Shown: positions 31,740-42,384 of the stretch, in pieces | Layout of the letters: each line of letters begins with the position of its first letter | Numbering within the stretch: the stretch's first letter is position 1 | NCBI RefSeq assembly: GCF_000276665.1 | Contig: NW_004955425.1 | Coordinates: 23,373,694 to 23,437,693 of the forward strand | Reading direction: 5' to 3' | Source: Chinchilla lanigera | Taxonomy: Eukaryota; Chordata; Mammalia; Rodentia; Chinchillidae | Length of the DNA: 64,000 nt | Made by a program: the position numbers and the translations under genes | The notes under the pieces: generated by a model | Seen by the model: the letters and a program-made list of their open reading frames with translations, nothing else | The model's database searches: none | Told to the model about the DNA's origin: nothing

Positions 31740-32530
31740 CATCCCTCTGTAAAAGTGAAATATATATTTGGCTCCTTCAGGAAACTTAGACCATGGTTTC
31801 TTGCTAAACCTTTAAAATTAAATTTCCCCCTACTGTAGCAGATAATTTGGAAAATACAGAAAAATTATTTTTTCAATGACTTCATTATTTCACAAGGAGA
31901 AAGTAATCATATTAATAATTTATTAAGCAGTTTGTGCTTTACATATTGGTTTACCAGATAACTTATTGCTGAGTTTAAGGGACTACCAAACAATGCTAAG
32001 ATTAGAATGTGCTAGAAAATTACCTTTGTGGAATAAACATATATATATATATATATATATATAATTAGTGTAGACCCATACCACACTATTTTTGTTAAAA
32101 ATGAACTTATTTCTTGATACAGAAGATTTATTAATCACACTTCAGGATGCTTAATGGTGTAAACAAATTAAAAACCTCAGCTTGTGATCTAAGGTCATTT
32201 TCAAATTGAAAGCAACCTCAGCCTGCCCTACCAGGACTAATGATATAAAAATAAAAAGGGCTTAGTCCTCTGGGGAGCTCTGTGTGGGTCAGTGAGGCTC
32301 TTTTGGTGAATGCACCAATCTGCTGTGCTTCCACGGCCCTTTGTCATCAGACTCCCTGAGAAAGGTAGGCTTCTGCTATTGCCTGGCAGGCACATAAGAT
32401 TTCTGTTTTCAGTTTCCTTACTTCTCTGTTCTTGGATTTGTACTCACAGATAATAACTCCAAGTGCACTACAAATGCTGTCACGGTAAATTTCCTCCTGA
32501 ACAGACAGAATTCAAAATGTATGCTTTTTC
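31740..32530. other. No recognised gene; (AT)n tract at 32037-32063
   Basis: AT-rich DNA with an AT microsatellite of about 27 bases. Nothing else was recognised. Confidence 0.5.
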
Positions 32531-32962
32531 TTTATAAAATTTGTTATTAATTTGAAATGTGTTAAGGTCAGATGGATAACATTGATGAGTCCCTACATCC
32601 CCACTCCTATGCTTTCAAAGTAGAACTTTTGAGTCCTAAACGTGTGCCCATCTCAGCACTCCCTATGTACAGGTAGCCATGAGACTGACTTGGAGTTTTC
32701 ATTTGCTTGCTTTTACTCACTATTTTACCATACTTCTCTTCAAATAGTGAGCAAATAATGAATAATTTTGCATGTATTTTTGCATTCATAAAAAGTCATA
32801 CTGTATATGTTTTGCGATGCTATTGATTCTGCCATTGGTGATTCCCAGAGTGATAATATTCATGACTGTGCCACAGTTTATGCATTCATTCTATTGTTGG
32901 TAAGCATTTAGACTATTTCCAGTTTTTCTATTATGAAATAGTGTTGCTATACTGCAAGAATT

Positions 32963-33109
32963 GTTTTTTTGAGACAGGGTCTCACTATGTAGTTTAGGCT
33001 GGTTTTGAAATTACTACTTTAGCCCAGGTTGGCCTCGAACTTGTGACAGTCCTGCTGCCTCAGCCTCTGGAATGCTGGGATTACAAGCATGTGCCACCAC
33101 CCTTGGCTC
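32963..33109 (-). mobile_element. B1 SINE in L1M
   Basis: Contains 'tttgagacagggtctcacta', duplicated 'ggctggttttgaaattac' / 'aggttggcctcgaactt' blocks, 'gctgggattacaagcatgtg', 'ccaccacccttggct'. It interrupts L1M 3' sequence, which continues on both sides. Confidence 0.9.
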
Positions 33110-33507
33110 TGCGGATATTCTTATACATGTGTTTTGGTGTATATGTTCAAGAATGTCTTTAAGTGGATACCTAGGAATAGAATTACACACCTTCAAATCT
33201 ATGAGGTATGCCAAATTCTTTTCCAAAGTGATTATATTAATTTTTACGGAAGTGTATATTCCAATGGTTCACACTGACACTTAATGATGTTGGGATTTTT
33301 AACTTTTGCAAACTCAGCAGATGTGAAATATTATTTCATTGTTACCATCTTTCAGCTTTTCATTCCTTGGCCTGTTTCTGTTTCCTCTTTGTGAAATACG
33401 TGTTCAGGTCTTCTATCTATTTTGTTTTGAATTGTGGGCTTTTTTCTTCTGATTTGTAATAGTTCTTTGTATATTCTGGGTACAATTTTTTGTCACTAAT
33501 TGTGTAT

Positions 33508-33601
33508 TACAACTAACTTCTCCCAGGGGCTAGGGGTTTAGCTCAGCGGCACAGCACCTGCCTGTCGAGTGCAAGGTCGTGAGTTCAATTCCCGGTACTG
33601 G

Positions 33602-33633
<32 letters not shown>

Positions 33634-33663
33634 AACAAACAAAATACAACTAACTTCTCCCAG
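33508..33663 (+). mobile_element. ID SINE with perfect 19-bp target-site duplication
   Basis: The body at 33527-33644 begins ggggctaggggtttagctca, keeps CpGs ('cagcggcaca', 'gtcgagtg', 'aaggtcgtgag', 'ttcccggtactgg'), and ends in an (aaaac)n tail. It is flanked by tacaactaacttctcccag at 33508-33526 and 33645-33663. Retained CpGs and a perfect duplication mark it as young. Confidence 0.97.
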
Positions 33664-33925
33664 TGTGTATTTATTCTCTTAGTGGTTTCCTTTCATAAAC
33701 AGTTATTAACTTTAATATAGTTAAATTTATCACTTTCTTTATGGTTAATACTTTCTGTGGCATGTCTAGTAAATCTTGAGATCATAAAGGAATTTTTCAG
33801 TATTGCTTTTAAAAGTTTCATGTTTTTGCTTTTAATAGTCACTTCTTGATTCCACAAGTAGTTTTTTGTGTCTCTGTGTAAAAGAGATTTGACAAAGAGT
33901 CTTGCTCCATTTTTTTTTGTATTTG

Positions 33926-34250
33926 ACCACTAATAGCCGTAGGTTCTCTCTCTCCCCCACTTTTCTCTTGCTCAGTATCTAGCAAAGTTAATGAGAAGGC
34001 ACAGGTGCTCCCTCCCTTGACCCAACAGGAAGTTCAAATCGCATAAACCCAGCCCCACCACTCAGCACAATAAAACTAACATCGCTTGGGCCTCCCTCAC
34101 TAGCATGATTTAGACTTGGCACAGGTGCTTGTGCTGTCTGCTCTGCCCAGAGAGCCTCAGTATGTGTAATAGACTTGTGATATGTGTGGTGCCATCTGAA
34201 CCACATTTGCCTGAGGGAAGGGTTGATCTTACCTTTCATGGGGCAACCAC
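33926..34250 (-). mobile_element. LTR-like insert with 5-bp target-site duplication
   Basis: A 315-bp GC-richer block at 33931-34245 breaks L1M sequence that resumes at about 34250. Flanks are accac (33926-33930) and accac (34246-34250). Read on the minus strand it begins TGCCCCATGAAAGG and ends GGCTATTA, so one terminus fits an LTR (TG) and the other has drifted. A TTTATTGTG stretch lies in the middle. The short minus-strand frame is unrecognised. I cannot name the family. Confidence 0.5.
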
Positions 34251-35042
34251 AAAAATTAGATCAAATTCCACTTATTTGCTTACATAGATGGACAGCTGTC
34301 TTGTTGATATTAATTAAAAAGTCAGCCTTATCCCCACTACCTGCAATGTACCTTTGTCAAAACCAAGTCTCATTGTGAGTTCTCGGTTTCATGTTGTTGG
34401 TCATTTTGTTCATTTCTGTGCCACTGCCATTCCATTCATTTCTCTAGCTGTATAGTACAGTGGATGCCTGATAAAGCAAGTCTCTTATTCTGGTTTTCTT
34501 CTTTGGAAGTGTGTAGGCTGTTCTTGACTTTTTCTTTCCATATTACTTTTCCAGCTTGCTAAGATTTGGAATTCCACTGAATCTTTCCATCTTTATACAC
34601 TTGAGTCTTCTAGTTTATGCATATAAGGTTTACACGTCACTTACATAGTTCTTCTTTATTTCAGTATAATTTTTAGTCTCTCCATAAGGGTTTTACCCAT
34701 TTTTTGTTAGATTGTTAGGTACTTTATATCTTTTGTTTTAAAGATAACTGTGGATTTATTTACAGTTGTAAGAAATACTACAGAAAGGTCTCTTGTTCCC
34801 TTAGCCCAGTTTCCTTTAATGGTAATCTTTTGCAAAACTGTAGACTATTACCTATATCAGGGAGTTAATATAATGTACTGACTGTATTCAGGTTTGCTGT
34901 TTTTATTGTACATGTGAGTACATGAAGTTCTCCAGAATTTTATCACCTGTGTAGGTTCTTGTATCCACTATTGCTGTTCAAGGCATTGAGCAGGTCCAAT
35001 GTCACAAGGATCCCTCCAGTTGCCTTTTCTAACAGTGTCAAT

Positions 35043-35586
35043 CTTAGTCCAGTCGGGTTGCTGTAACAAAATACCATAAACTAGCTAGGCATGGGGGCAC
35101 ATGCCTATAATGCCAGCACTCGGGAGGCTAAGGCAGGAGGATTGCTGTGAGTTCAAGGCCCACCTGGGCTACAAAGTGAGTTCAAGTCCAACCTGAACTG
35201 CATAGTGAAACCCTGTCTCAAAAAAGAGAAAAATTACTATAAAGTTATACATAATAGAAATTATACTATATATTATGAATTATATTATATAATATAAATT
35301 TAAATAGTATATACTAACGAAAAGCATATTTTTTTTTTCTTATGACTCTGGAGGCTAGTGAGTCCAAAATCAAGGTGCTAGCAAATTCCATGTCTGGTGA
35401 GGGCATGACTACTAGTTCAGAAATAACTCCTCACTGTATCTTCACATGGATACAGAACAGGTGGGTTAGCTTTGGGCAGGTCATTCTTACAGATCACCTC
35501 CCAAGGCCCTACCTCCTAGTACTATAACACTGCCAGACAGGTTTGAACATAAGAATTTGGGGTGGTAACAGACATTCAGTCCAGAG
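35043..35586 (-). mobile_element. MaLR/MLT-like LTR carrying a B1
   Basis: The left part 'agtccagtcgggttgctgta' + 'acaaaataccata' and the right part ('tatgactctggaggctagtg', 'tcaaggtgctagcaaattcc', 'gatcacctcccaaggcccta', 'aacagacattcagtcca') together make a reversed MLT-type LTR. They are split by a plus-strand B1 and AT-rich DNA. The LTR itself sits in the L1M. Confidence 0.7.
35083..35234 (+). mobile_element. B1 SINE inside an LTR
   Basis: 'gctaggcatgggggcacatg', 'cagcactcgggaggctaagg', duplicated 'cacctgggctacaaagtgag' / 'ccaacctgaactgcatagtg' blocks, 'aaaccctgtctca' and A-tail. It is a third-level nest (B1 in LTR in L1M). Confidence 0.93.
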
Positions 35587-35670
35587 TAACCACTCTTATT
35601 CCTCCCCTCACCACTCTCTACCAGCTGGCAATCGCTAGTCTGTCCTCCATTTCTAAAATATTGTCCTTCT

Positions 35671-35797
35671 AGCTGGGTGTGGTGGCACACACCTGTAGTT
35701 CTAGCCCTTGGGAGACTGAGGCAGGAGGATCAACAAAAGTTCAAGACCAACCTGGACCAGCCTGAACTACCTAGTGATACCCTGTACCCCCAAAAAA
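35671..35797 (+). mobile_element. B1 SINE
   Basis: 'agctgggtgtggtggcacac', 'cttgggagactgaggcagga', 'ccaacctggaccagcctgaa', 'ctacctagtgataccctg'. The region between the two duplicated blocks is shortened. It interrupts L1M. Confidence 0.9.
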
Positions 35798-35940
35798 TGT
35801 CATTCCAAAATTTTTGTATAAGAGTCACACAGTTTAGCCTTTGGGGATTGGCTTTTATTCATTCAGCATAATTTCCTAGAGACTCATCCAAGTCCTGTGT
35901 GATAACTCTATCCATTTTTATCGCATAAGTAATTTTCTAA

Positions 35941-36482
35941 AATATGTGTGCAGTATCATCCAAATATATGGTGAATATTTAAATTAGAAAAAATTCTTAC
36001 AGTAAAAGACACATTACCATAAAGCCCTCTCAAAATACTCCCCCTCACACTGTTCTTGTCACTTTCTGAAACAGTGGTGGGAGTCCTCTTTCATGTCTTA
36101 CAAGGTGTGATCAGAAACATAATGAGTGCTGCTGCCAAGTACCATCCCACAGAAAGGCAGCCTTTCATAAACACATTAGTGGACCCCCATCCACCTGTTT
36201 CACTGCATCCGGCACTATGCAACTTCTGGCTCTTTGTCAAAGTCAAAATGACCAGGAAAGGTAAAAGTTTTGAATCAATTCAGGACATTGAGGCAGCTAT
36301 GAGTGCAGCTAAAGACACAGAAAAGGACTTCCAGAGCTGCTTCAGACAGTGGTCAGAATGATGGGATAAGTGTGTTTGAAGTGAGGGGGAGTATTCTGGG
36401 GGTACTTAATGATATGTCCTTTATTGTAATACATTTTAAAACAACCTAAACATTCTCTGTATTTTTTGATAACATATGTACC
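35941..36482 (+). mobile_element. Mariner-like element with transposase C-terminal remnant, copy 2
   Basis: The 101-codon frame at 36056-36361 ends in sequence resembling mariner transposases: PHPPVSLHPALCNFWLF, then KMTRKGKSFESIQDIEAAMS and EKDFQSCFRQW. In the family the block reads PYSPDLAPxDFxLF; here the first D is replaced and the last catalytic D is N, so it is inactive. The ends (about 40 bp, 'atatgtgtgcagtatcatcc' and the inverse of 'tttttgataacatatgta') look like imperfect terminal inverted repeats. At ~540 bp it is internally deleted. The paralogue is at 15.3 kb. Confidence 0.7.
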
Positions 36483-36984
36483 ACAATTTTCTTAACTGCT
36501 GACCTGTTGACTTCACTTTTTAGCAGTTAAAAATAAAGCTGCTATAAGCAGCCATAAGCTGCTATAAGTATTCTTATTTAGGATTTTGTGGAGCAATGTC
36601 CATTTCTTTGGTACACGTGTCCAAGAGTGCAGCTACTGTATTTTTGTTTAGTTTTTTAAACAACCGTCAAACTGCTTTCAGAGTGGCTACACCATTTTAC
36701 ATTAACATCAGTGATGTACAAGTGAGCCAGTGTCTCTGCACTTTGTCAGAATTTGGTGTCATTTTTAACATCCTTTTGGTATGTGTGTAGTAGTATTGCA
36801 TTGCAGTTTTAATTTAAATTTCCGTAATGGCTAATGGTGTTGAACATCTTTTCATGTGCTTATTTTTCAACTGCATATCATCTTTGGTAAAATGTCATTT
36901 TTTTTTTTGGTCATTTCTAATTAGATTGTTTTCTTTTTACTGTTGACTTTTGAGAGTACTTTGCATATTTCTGATACTAGTCAT

Positions 36985-37330
36985 GTGCTAAAACTTACTC
37001 CCCATTGCAGTATTAGGAGGCAGAGTCTTTTGGGAAGTGATGAAATCACAACTCTGCCTGCATGCATGGATTGCCTACCCATAGAGCAGCAGCTTAGGAC
37101 CTTTGTGTCCTTCCCCTCTTTACCATATGAAGATATATGCTTGTCCCTTCTAGAGGATGCAGCAAAGCTCCATCCTGGAACCAGAGACTGAACCCTGACC
37201 AGATACAAAACACCAGTGTCTTAATCTTGAGCCATCCATCTCCCACCGCTGTAAGAAGTACATTTCTGTTCTTTTTGAGTTTGTCAGTCTCAAGTTTTAT
37301 GCTGTAGAATCACAAAGAGACTAAGGCATG
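36985..37330 (+). mobile_element. MaLR/MLT1-like LTR in L1M
   Basis: Contains 'attaggaggcagagtctttt', 'gggaagtgatgaaatcacaa', 'gatgcagcaaagctccatcc', 'tggaaccagagactgaaccc', 'gaagtacatttctgttcttt', 'cacaaagagactaaggca', in LTR order. L1M sequence stops at its left edge and resumes at its right. Overlapping short frames on both strands are shadows. Confidence 0.7.
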
Positions 37331-37405
37331 TGACTTGCAAATATTTTCTTCGAGGGCGTAGTTTATCTTTCCATCTTCATGTGAGTTTTACAGAGCAAAT
37401 TTTTG

Positions 37406-37590
37406 TGTGATGGTGGTATTGCGGATTGAACCCAGGCCTTCACACTGAGCTACATCCCAGCTTTTTTTCTGAAAATTTTGAGAGAAGTGCTAGCTAAGTT
37501 GCCTAGGCTGGGCTCAAACTTGTGATCTTTGTCTCAGTCTCCAAGAGTGCTGAGATTACAGGTATGTGCCACAATACCCAGCTGGTTTTT
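37406..37590 (-). mobile_element. B1-dID SINE in L1M
   Basis: The ID half ('gtgatggtggtattgcggat', 'tgaacccaggccttcacact', 'gagctacatcccagc') precedes a B1 body ('ttgcctaggctgggctcaaa', 'gtgctgagattacaggtatg', 'tgccacaatacccagctgg') on the plus strand. Confidence 0.8.
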
Positions 37591-37639
37591 AGTTTTAATG
37601 GGGTCCAATTTATCAACTTTTCCTTGTGTTAGGCAGAAA

Positions 37640-38065
37640 ATTAGATATTAGCAGGTCTGGTGGCAGGCAGTTGAGGGGGTACATGAAAAGCAAAGATGTG
37701 ATTTTTTTCTTTGCTTTCTTAATCATTAGCTATCAATAAAATCCACACAAACTTGTGGTTTCAAATGTTAGCTCAAGAGAATGTAACATTCTCTGAGTGT
37801 GTTGATCAGGTCCAGATCTCATAAAAAGTCTAATTCATGGATGAGAGGTTAGAAAACTCTCAAAAGTCTCAAAACAGACTTAGGAAACATGTACCTAGGG
37901 AGTAAACAGGTACCTACTTCTCTCTGAACCAGGTCAACTAGGTAAAGGAACAAAGGACTTGAAAGAAGGAAAGATACTCCTTGAAAGATCTAGTTAATCA
38001 TATAAATGTAACCTGAGACTCCATTCACTATAACAGCCTTCTTGGTCCTTACCCCCTTTGTTCTT
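37640..38065. other. Unclassified insert between two L1M parts
   Basis: About 425 bp, not L1M. Contains the palindrome gagaatgtaacattctc and paired 'gtacctaggg' / 'caggtacctact' motifs. It could be an LTR of an ERV, but I see no clear termini. Confidence 0.35.
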
Positions 38066-38439
38066 TTTTTTTTTAATGGAAAAAAGGTTAGACAAAATTT
38101 CATAACAAAATATTAGGAGAACAACAATAGGTAATACATTTCATATTGTGATCTTCAAAGTAGTTACTCAGAGTACAAGATATGGGCATAAAAATTTCTC
38201 CAATTGATCTTAGCATGAACCTCTCTTTTCAGCAAACTAAGAGACACTAATAGTATGGCTAACTTGTATTTTTATCCCTCTTCCCTTCCTGCCTTTCCCC
38301 TTCCCCCCATCCTAGTTCCTTTTTTCTTTCAAACAATTTCTGACCATTTTACAACATCTATTTACATTTTAGACCTTATTTACTTTCAGTTTCTCACACC
38401 AGGGAGATAGTACAGTGTTTACACACATTAGTCTGATTT

Positions 38440-38983
38440 CTTTTATTTATGAATATGGTCTCAAGTTGCATCATTTACCTATAAAAGTCTCAAGTTTATC
38501 CTTCTTTATGGTTGAGTAGTACTCCATTGTATAAACACAGCACAACTTTTTTATCCATTCCTCAGCTGATGGACATTTGTTTCCAAGATTTAGCAATTAC
38601 AAATTGTGCTGCTATAAATATGGGTGCACATATATTGCTGTGGTATGATGTTTTTAATTCTTCTGGGAAGACACCCAGAAGGGAAATAGCTGAGTCAAAT
38701 GGGACCTCTAATCCTAGCTTTTTGAGGAATCTCCACACTGATTTCCACAGTGGTTGCACCAGTTTACACTCCCATCAACAGTGGAGTAGGGTTCCTTTTT
38801 CCTCACAGCCTGTCCAGTATTTGTTATTGGTTGATTTCTTGATGGCAGCCATTCTTTCTGGGATGGGGTAATATGGAATCTCAGTGTTATTTTAATTTGC
38901 ATCTCTTGAATGACCAGTGATGTCAAACATTTTTTCATATATTTATTTGCCATTTGTATTTCTTCATCTGAGAAATTGTGTAC
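38440..38983 (-). pseudogene. L1 ORF2 C-terminal remnant
   Basis: Minus-strand frames at 38562-38759 ([14 protein letters not shown], then [12 protein letters not shown]) and 38714-38953 ([15 protein letters not shown]) are the L1 ORF2 C-terminal region with its cysteine-rich segment, here frameshifted between the two. The domain is needed for L1 retrotransposition but is broken here. The partial copy at 51.9-52.3 kb matches it. Confidence 0.85.
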
Positions 38984-38989
38984 ACTAGT

Positions 38990-39940
38990 GAATTCAGTTG
39001 TTAAATCTAAAAGTCTTTTGGTGAAGTTTTTGGCATTTTCTATGTTGAGTATTATGTCATCTGCAAATAATAATAATTTAACTTCTTTTTCTGTCCTTAT
39101 TCCTTTTATCTCTCTCTTTGATCTAATTGCTCTGGCTAATGTTTCCAGAACTATAATAAATAGCTGTGGTGATAGTGGACATCCTTGTCTTATTCCTGAT
39201 TTTAGAGTTAAAGCTTTCAGTTTTTGTCCATTTAGTATGATGTTGGTTGTTGTTTTGTCTTAGATAGCTCTTATCAGCTTGAGGTAAAGACCATTTATTC
39301 TAGTTTTCAACATGAGTGAATATTGGGCTTTATCAGAGGCTTTTTCTGCATCTATTGAGATAATCAGATGGTTTTTGTCTTTGGCTCTGTTGATAGGTTG
39401 TATTACATACATTGATTTGAGTATGTTGAACCATCCCTGCATTCCTGGGATGAATCCCATGTGGTCATGTTGTATAATATTCTTATGGTTTGTGCATTCT
39501 GTTTGCTAGTATCTTATTGAAGATTTTTGTGTCTGTGTTCATCAGGGAGATTGGCCTATAGTTCTCTTTTTTGGTTGGGTCTTTCTCTGGTTTTGGTATC
39601 AGGGTAATACTTGCCTCCAGGAATGAGTTAGGGAGTATTGCTTCCCTTTCAATTTCATTGAAGAGTTTGAGGAGTATTGGCATTAAATCTTCTCTAAATT
39701 TCTTGTAGGATTTTCTTTGTTGTAAGTTTTAAATTACATTTTCAATCGCGTTAACTGATATTGGATTATTCAGAATTTTAATATCATCTTGATTCAGCTT
39801 TGGTAATTCATACATACCTAGGAATATGTCTATATCTTCTGTGTATTCCATCCTATGTGAGTAAAAATTTTCAGAGTAGGTATTGATGATTTTTTTGAAT
39901 TTCCACAGGATCTGTAGTGATTTCACCCTTTTCATCCCTC
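38990..39940 (-). pseudogene. L1 ORF2 reverse transcriptase remnant
   Basis: Frames at 39260-39460 ([16 protein letters not shown], then [16 protein letters not shown]) and 39483-39683 ([40 protein letters not shown]) are canonical L1 RT blocks, with 39729-39935 the segment upstream. The IDAEKAFDK block has S for F. The frames do not join, and the C-terminal third of ORF2 is missing next to it. Confidence 0.9.
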
Positions 39941-41000
39941 ACTGCATGAATGTGAGATTTTTTTCTTTCCTTTTTTTTGATAAAGTTGCTTAGGAGTTTA
40001 TCAACTTTATTCTTTCAAAGAACCAACTCTTCATAATTGTTTGTATTGTTTTCTTAGTCTCAATTCCATTAATTTCTGCTCTCATCATTATAACTTCCCC
40101 CCTTGTATGAACTTTGGGCTTGACATGCTCTGCTTTTTCTTGAAGCTTGAGGTGCAAAATTAAGTTTTTTATTTGTGCTCATTCCGTTTTCCTGATGTTA
40201 GAATTCAGCACTATAAATTTTCTTCTTAAGACTGCTTTCTTTGTTAAGACTGCATCCCATAGGTTCTGGTATGTTGTATCTGTCTTTTTCTTTAATTGTG
40301 ATATTGTTTACTTTCTTTTTTAACTTCTCTTGTGACCCATTGGTGGTTCAGGGGGGTGTTATTTAATTTCCATGTGTTTATGGAGTTTTTGTGGTTTCTT
40401 TTACTATTAATTTCCAATTTTGTTACACTATGGTCAGATAATATGCATGAGATAATTTCAGCTCCTTTGCTTTTACTTCAGCATGTTCCATGGGCTAGTA
40501 CATGATCTATTTTAGAGAACATCCCATGTGCAGCTGAGAAAAACGTGTATTCTGATGTTCTTGGGTGGAATACTTTCTAAACACCTACTAAGTTCATTTG
40601 TTCACAGGTTTGGTTCAGTTTTGATATTTCTTTGCTGATGTTTTGTCAGGTTGATCTATCTCTTTGTGACAATGGGGTATTAAGGTCCCCTGTTACAATT
40701 GTGTTATTGCTTGTCTTAATATTAATAGACTTTTTATTTGTGTTCTGAATATTTGTCTTATATAGTTGTGTGCTCCTGTATTTAGAACATATATATTTAT
40801 GATTATTATCTGTTCCTCTTAAAATTTTCCCCTAACAAGTATGTATTGACCTTCTTTATCTCTTTTGATCATTCTTGATTTGAATTTCACATTGTCTGCG
40901 AACACAGTAGCTACCCCTGCTTTTTTCCGGGTTCTTGTCACATGAAGTATTGTTTCCCATCCTTTGATTTTCAGTCTATGAATTTCCTTTTGAATTAAAT
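39940..41000 (-). pseudogene. L1 ORF2 linker and endonuclease remnant
   Basis: The plus strand carries the reverse of the endonuclease region: 'ggggtgttatttaatttcca', 'tgttacactatggtcagata', 'cagctgagaaaaacgtgtat', 'gacaatggggtattaaggtc', 'gttcctcttaaaattttccc'. No frame longer than about 60 codons survives, so this is a decayed coding segment. Confidence 0.8.
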
Positions 41001-41229
41001 GTATTTCTTATATACAGTATATTGTTGGATTTTGTTTCTTGATCCACTCTGCCAGTATGTTTCTTTTGATTGTTGAATTGAGGCCATTTACATTCAAGGT
41101 TATAACATATGTACTGGCTTATCTTTGTCACGTTATTTTCCTGCTGTTGGTTCCCTGCTTTTCCCCTCTGCTTAACTGCTTGCCCTGTTGGTGGTTTCTT
41201 TCTGCAATTGTTCTTGGAATTGTAGTCAC

Positions 41230-41760
41230 TTTTATCTCTTTGTAGAATATCTTTTAGTACTCTTTGCAGGATTGGTCTGGTGGTCACGAATTCCTTTAGT
41301 TGTTCTTTGTCATGGAAATACCTTATTTCTCCATTGGTTTTGAAAGATAGTTTTGTAGGATATTTCAATCTGAGTTGCAAGTTGTTTTCTTTCAGGACTT
41401 CACATACTTCACTCCAAGCTCTTCTTGATTTGAGGATTTGTGTTGAGAAGTCTGCCGTGATTCTGATGGGATTTCTTATATAGGTGATCTGTTTCTTTTC
41501 TCTAACAGCTTTTAATATTCTGTTCTTGTATTGAATTTCTGGAATATTGACTATGATATGCTTTGCCGTAAGTTTTTCTTTTTTTGATCATGGCTAATTG
41601 GAGTTCTATATGCCTCACTTTTTGAATGTCAAATTCTTTTTGCATGCCAGAGAAGTTTTCTTCCATGATGTGTGTGAAGGGGTTTTTTATATCATATGTG
41701 CCACCTCCTGCTTTTTTATTGTCTCCAGTCAGTCTTTTTTTTTTTTCTCCAGTCAATCTT
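41230..41760 (-). pseudogene. L1 ORF1 C-terminal domain remnant
   Basis: The 134-codon minus-strand frame at 40976-41380 begins with KYPTKLSFKTNGEIRYFHDKEQLKEFVTTRPILQ in two pieces, which is the conserved RNA-binding C-terminal domain of L1 ORF1p. It then runs without a stop into the intergenic region and the start of the endonuclease (IQ.. region at its end), so indels have joined the two ORFs. The frame at 41502-41756 is the upstream part (AYHSQYSRNSIQEQN). Confidence 0.85.
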
Positions 41761-41969
41761 ACATTAGTCTTCTTTACATCATCTAACAGCTGCTCAGTTC
41801 ATTTCCTGTGGTCCCTTGCTATTTTTAAGAAATCTTCCTTGTCGTGATCAGTAACTACAAACCTGTCTATTGCGTCTGAGATTCTCTCCTCGCATTTGTT
41901 TATTCTGCTGCAAATACTTTCAGTAGAATATTTGGTATCCTGGATATCTGCTTGATTCTGGTTTTGTTT

Positions 41970-42127
41970 TTGTTGTTTTCTTTTGTTTTTTGAGACAGGA
42001 TCTTACTATGCAGTCCTGGCTGGCCTTGAACTCACCATGTAGCCCAGGCTGGCCTCAAATTCTTGGCAATCCTCCTTCCTCAGCCCTCCATGTGCTGGGA
42101 TTACAGGCACACACCACCAGGCCTGGC
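41970..42127 (-). mobile_element. B1 SINE at the L1 5' edge
   Basis: 'ttttgagacaggatcttact', duplicated 'tggctggccttgaactcacc' / 'aggctggcctcaaattc', 'gtgctgggattacaggcaca', 'ccaccaggcctggca'. Confidence 0.93.
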
Positions 42128-42384
42128 ACCTTCTTCATTCTTGAAGGCATATTCTCCTTCTGCCTCTGAAAACCCATCATTTTATGGTAAATTCTACCTA
42201 TTTTATATATGACAGCCTTTGTGCCATGTCCAGAATCTTCCATGAAAGGCACATCCAGGAATTGTGGCTGATTCCTCCTGGAGTTAGAACTTTACAGTGG
42301 TAGGAACTGCTTCCCAGTGACATTTGTATGTCATGCTTTTGATATGAACTCTGAGAACTGTTGGCTTAGCTCCACACCCTGACA
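42128..42384. other. Unassigned; possibly L1 ORF1/5' UTR
   Basis: A ~257-bp block between the B1 and resumed L1M. It begins 'ccttcttcattcttgaaggc' and could be the 5' remnant of the L1 at 38.1-42 kb, but no coding match is seen. Confidence 0.3.

Larger units (their letters stand above)
32530..34765 (-). mobile_element. Ancient L1M 3' portion, interrupted
   Basis: The minus-strand L1M 3' region runs from the 3' UTR ('catttagactatttccagtt', 'ggatacctaggaatagaatt') into ORF2 C-terminal sequence ('gtagttttttgtgtctctgt', 'cctttgtcaaaaccaagtct', 'tttgttagattgttaggtac'). A B1 (32963-33109), an ID (33527-33644) and an LTR-like insert (33931-34245) sit inside it. No frame survives. Confidence 0.75.
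34770..37635 (-). mobile_element. Ancient L1M 3' UTR to ORF2 tail, cut by five insertions
   Basis: L1M pieces are collinear on the minus strand: 34770-35040 ('gtttcctttaatggtaatct', 'cacaaggatccctccagttg'), 35590-35670 ('gctggcaatcgctagtctgt'), 35800-35940 ('ggggattggcttttattcat'), 36485-36985 ('cagagtggctacaccatttt', 'ggctaatggtgttgaacatc'), 37330-37405 ('tgacttgcaaatattttctt') and 37590-37635 ('ggggtccaatttatcaactt'). Between them lie an LTR (with its own B1), a B1, a mariner, a second LTR and a B1-dID. The next L1M block in order reappears at 42.39 kb, so the element probably continues there. Confidence 0.75.
38070..41968 (-). mobile_element. Rodent L1, 3.9 kb, internally deleted
   Basis: Minus strand, 3' to 5' as coordinates rise: T-tract and 3' UTR with a polypyrimidine run (38070-38440), ORF2 C-terminal part (38440-38980), then an abrupt jump into the reverse-transcriptase domain (38985-39940), the linker and endonuclease part (39940-41000), ORF1 C-terminal domain (about 41230-41600) and the ORF1 coiled-coil side to about 41965, where a B1 follows. 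Many stops and frameshifts. It belongs to the same family as the L1 ends at 26, 51 and 62 kb. Confidence 0.85.

Noticed and set aside
36056..36361. 101-codon mariner transposase-like frame as a possible domesticated gene
   Set aside because: Catalytic residues altered, only the C-terminal part is present, and it has no start context or flanking exons.
38910..39263. 117- and 119-codon plus-strand frames at 38.5-39.3 kb
   Set aside because: They lie antisense to L1 ORF2, which is recognisable on the minus strand.
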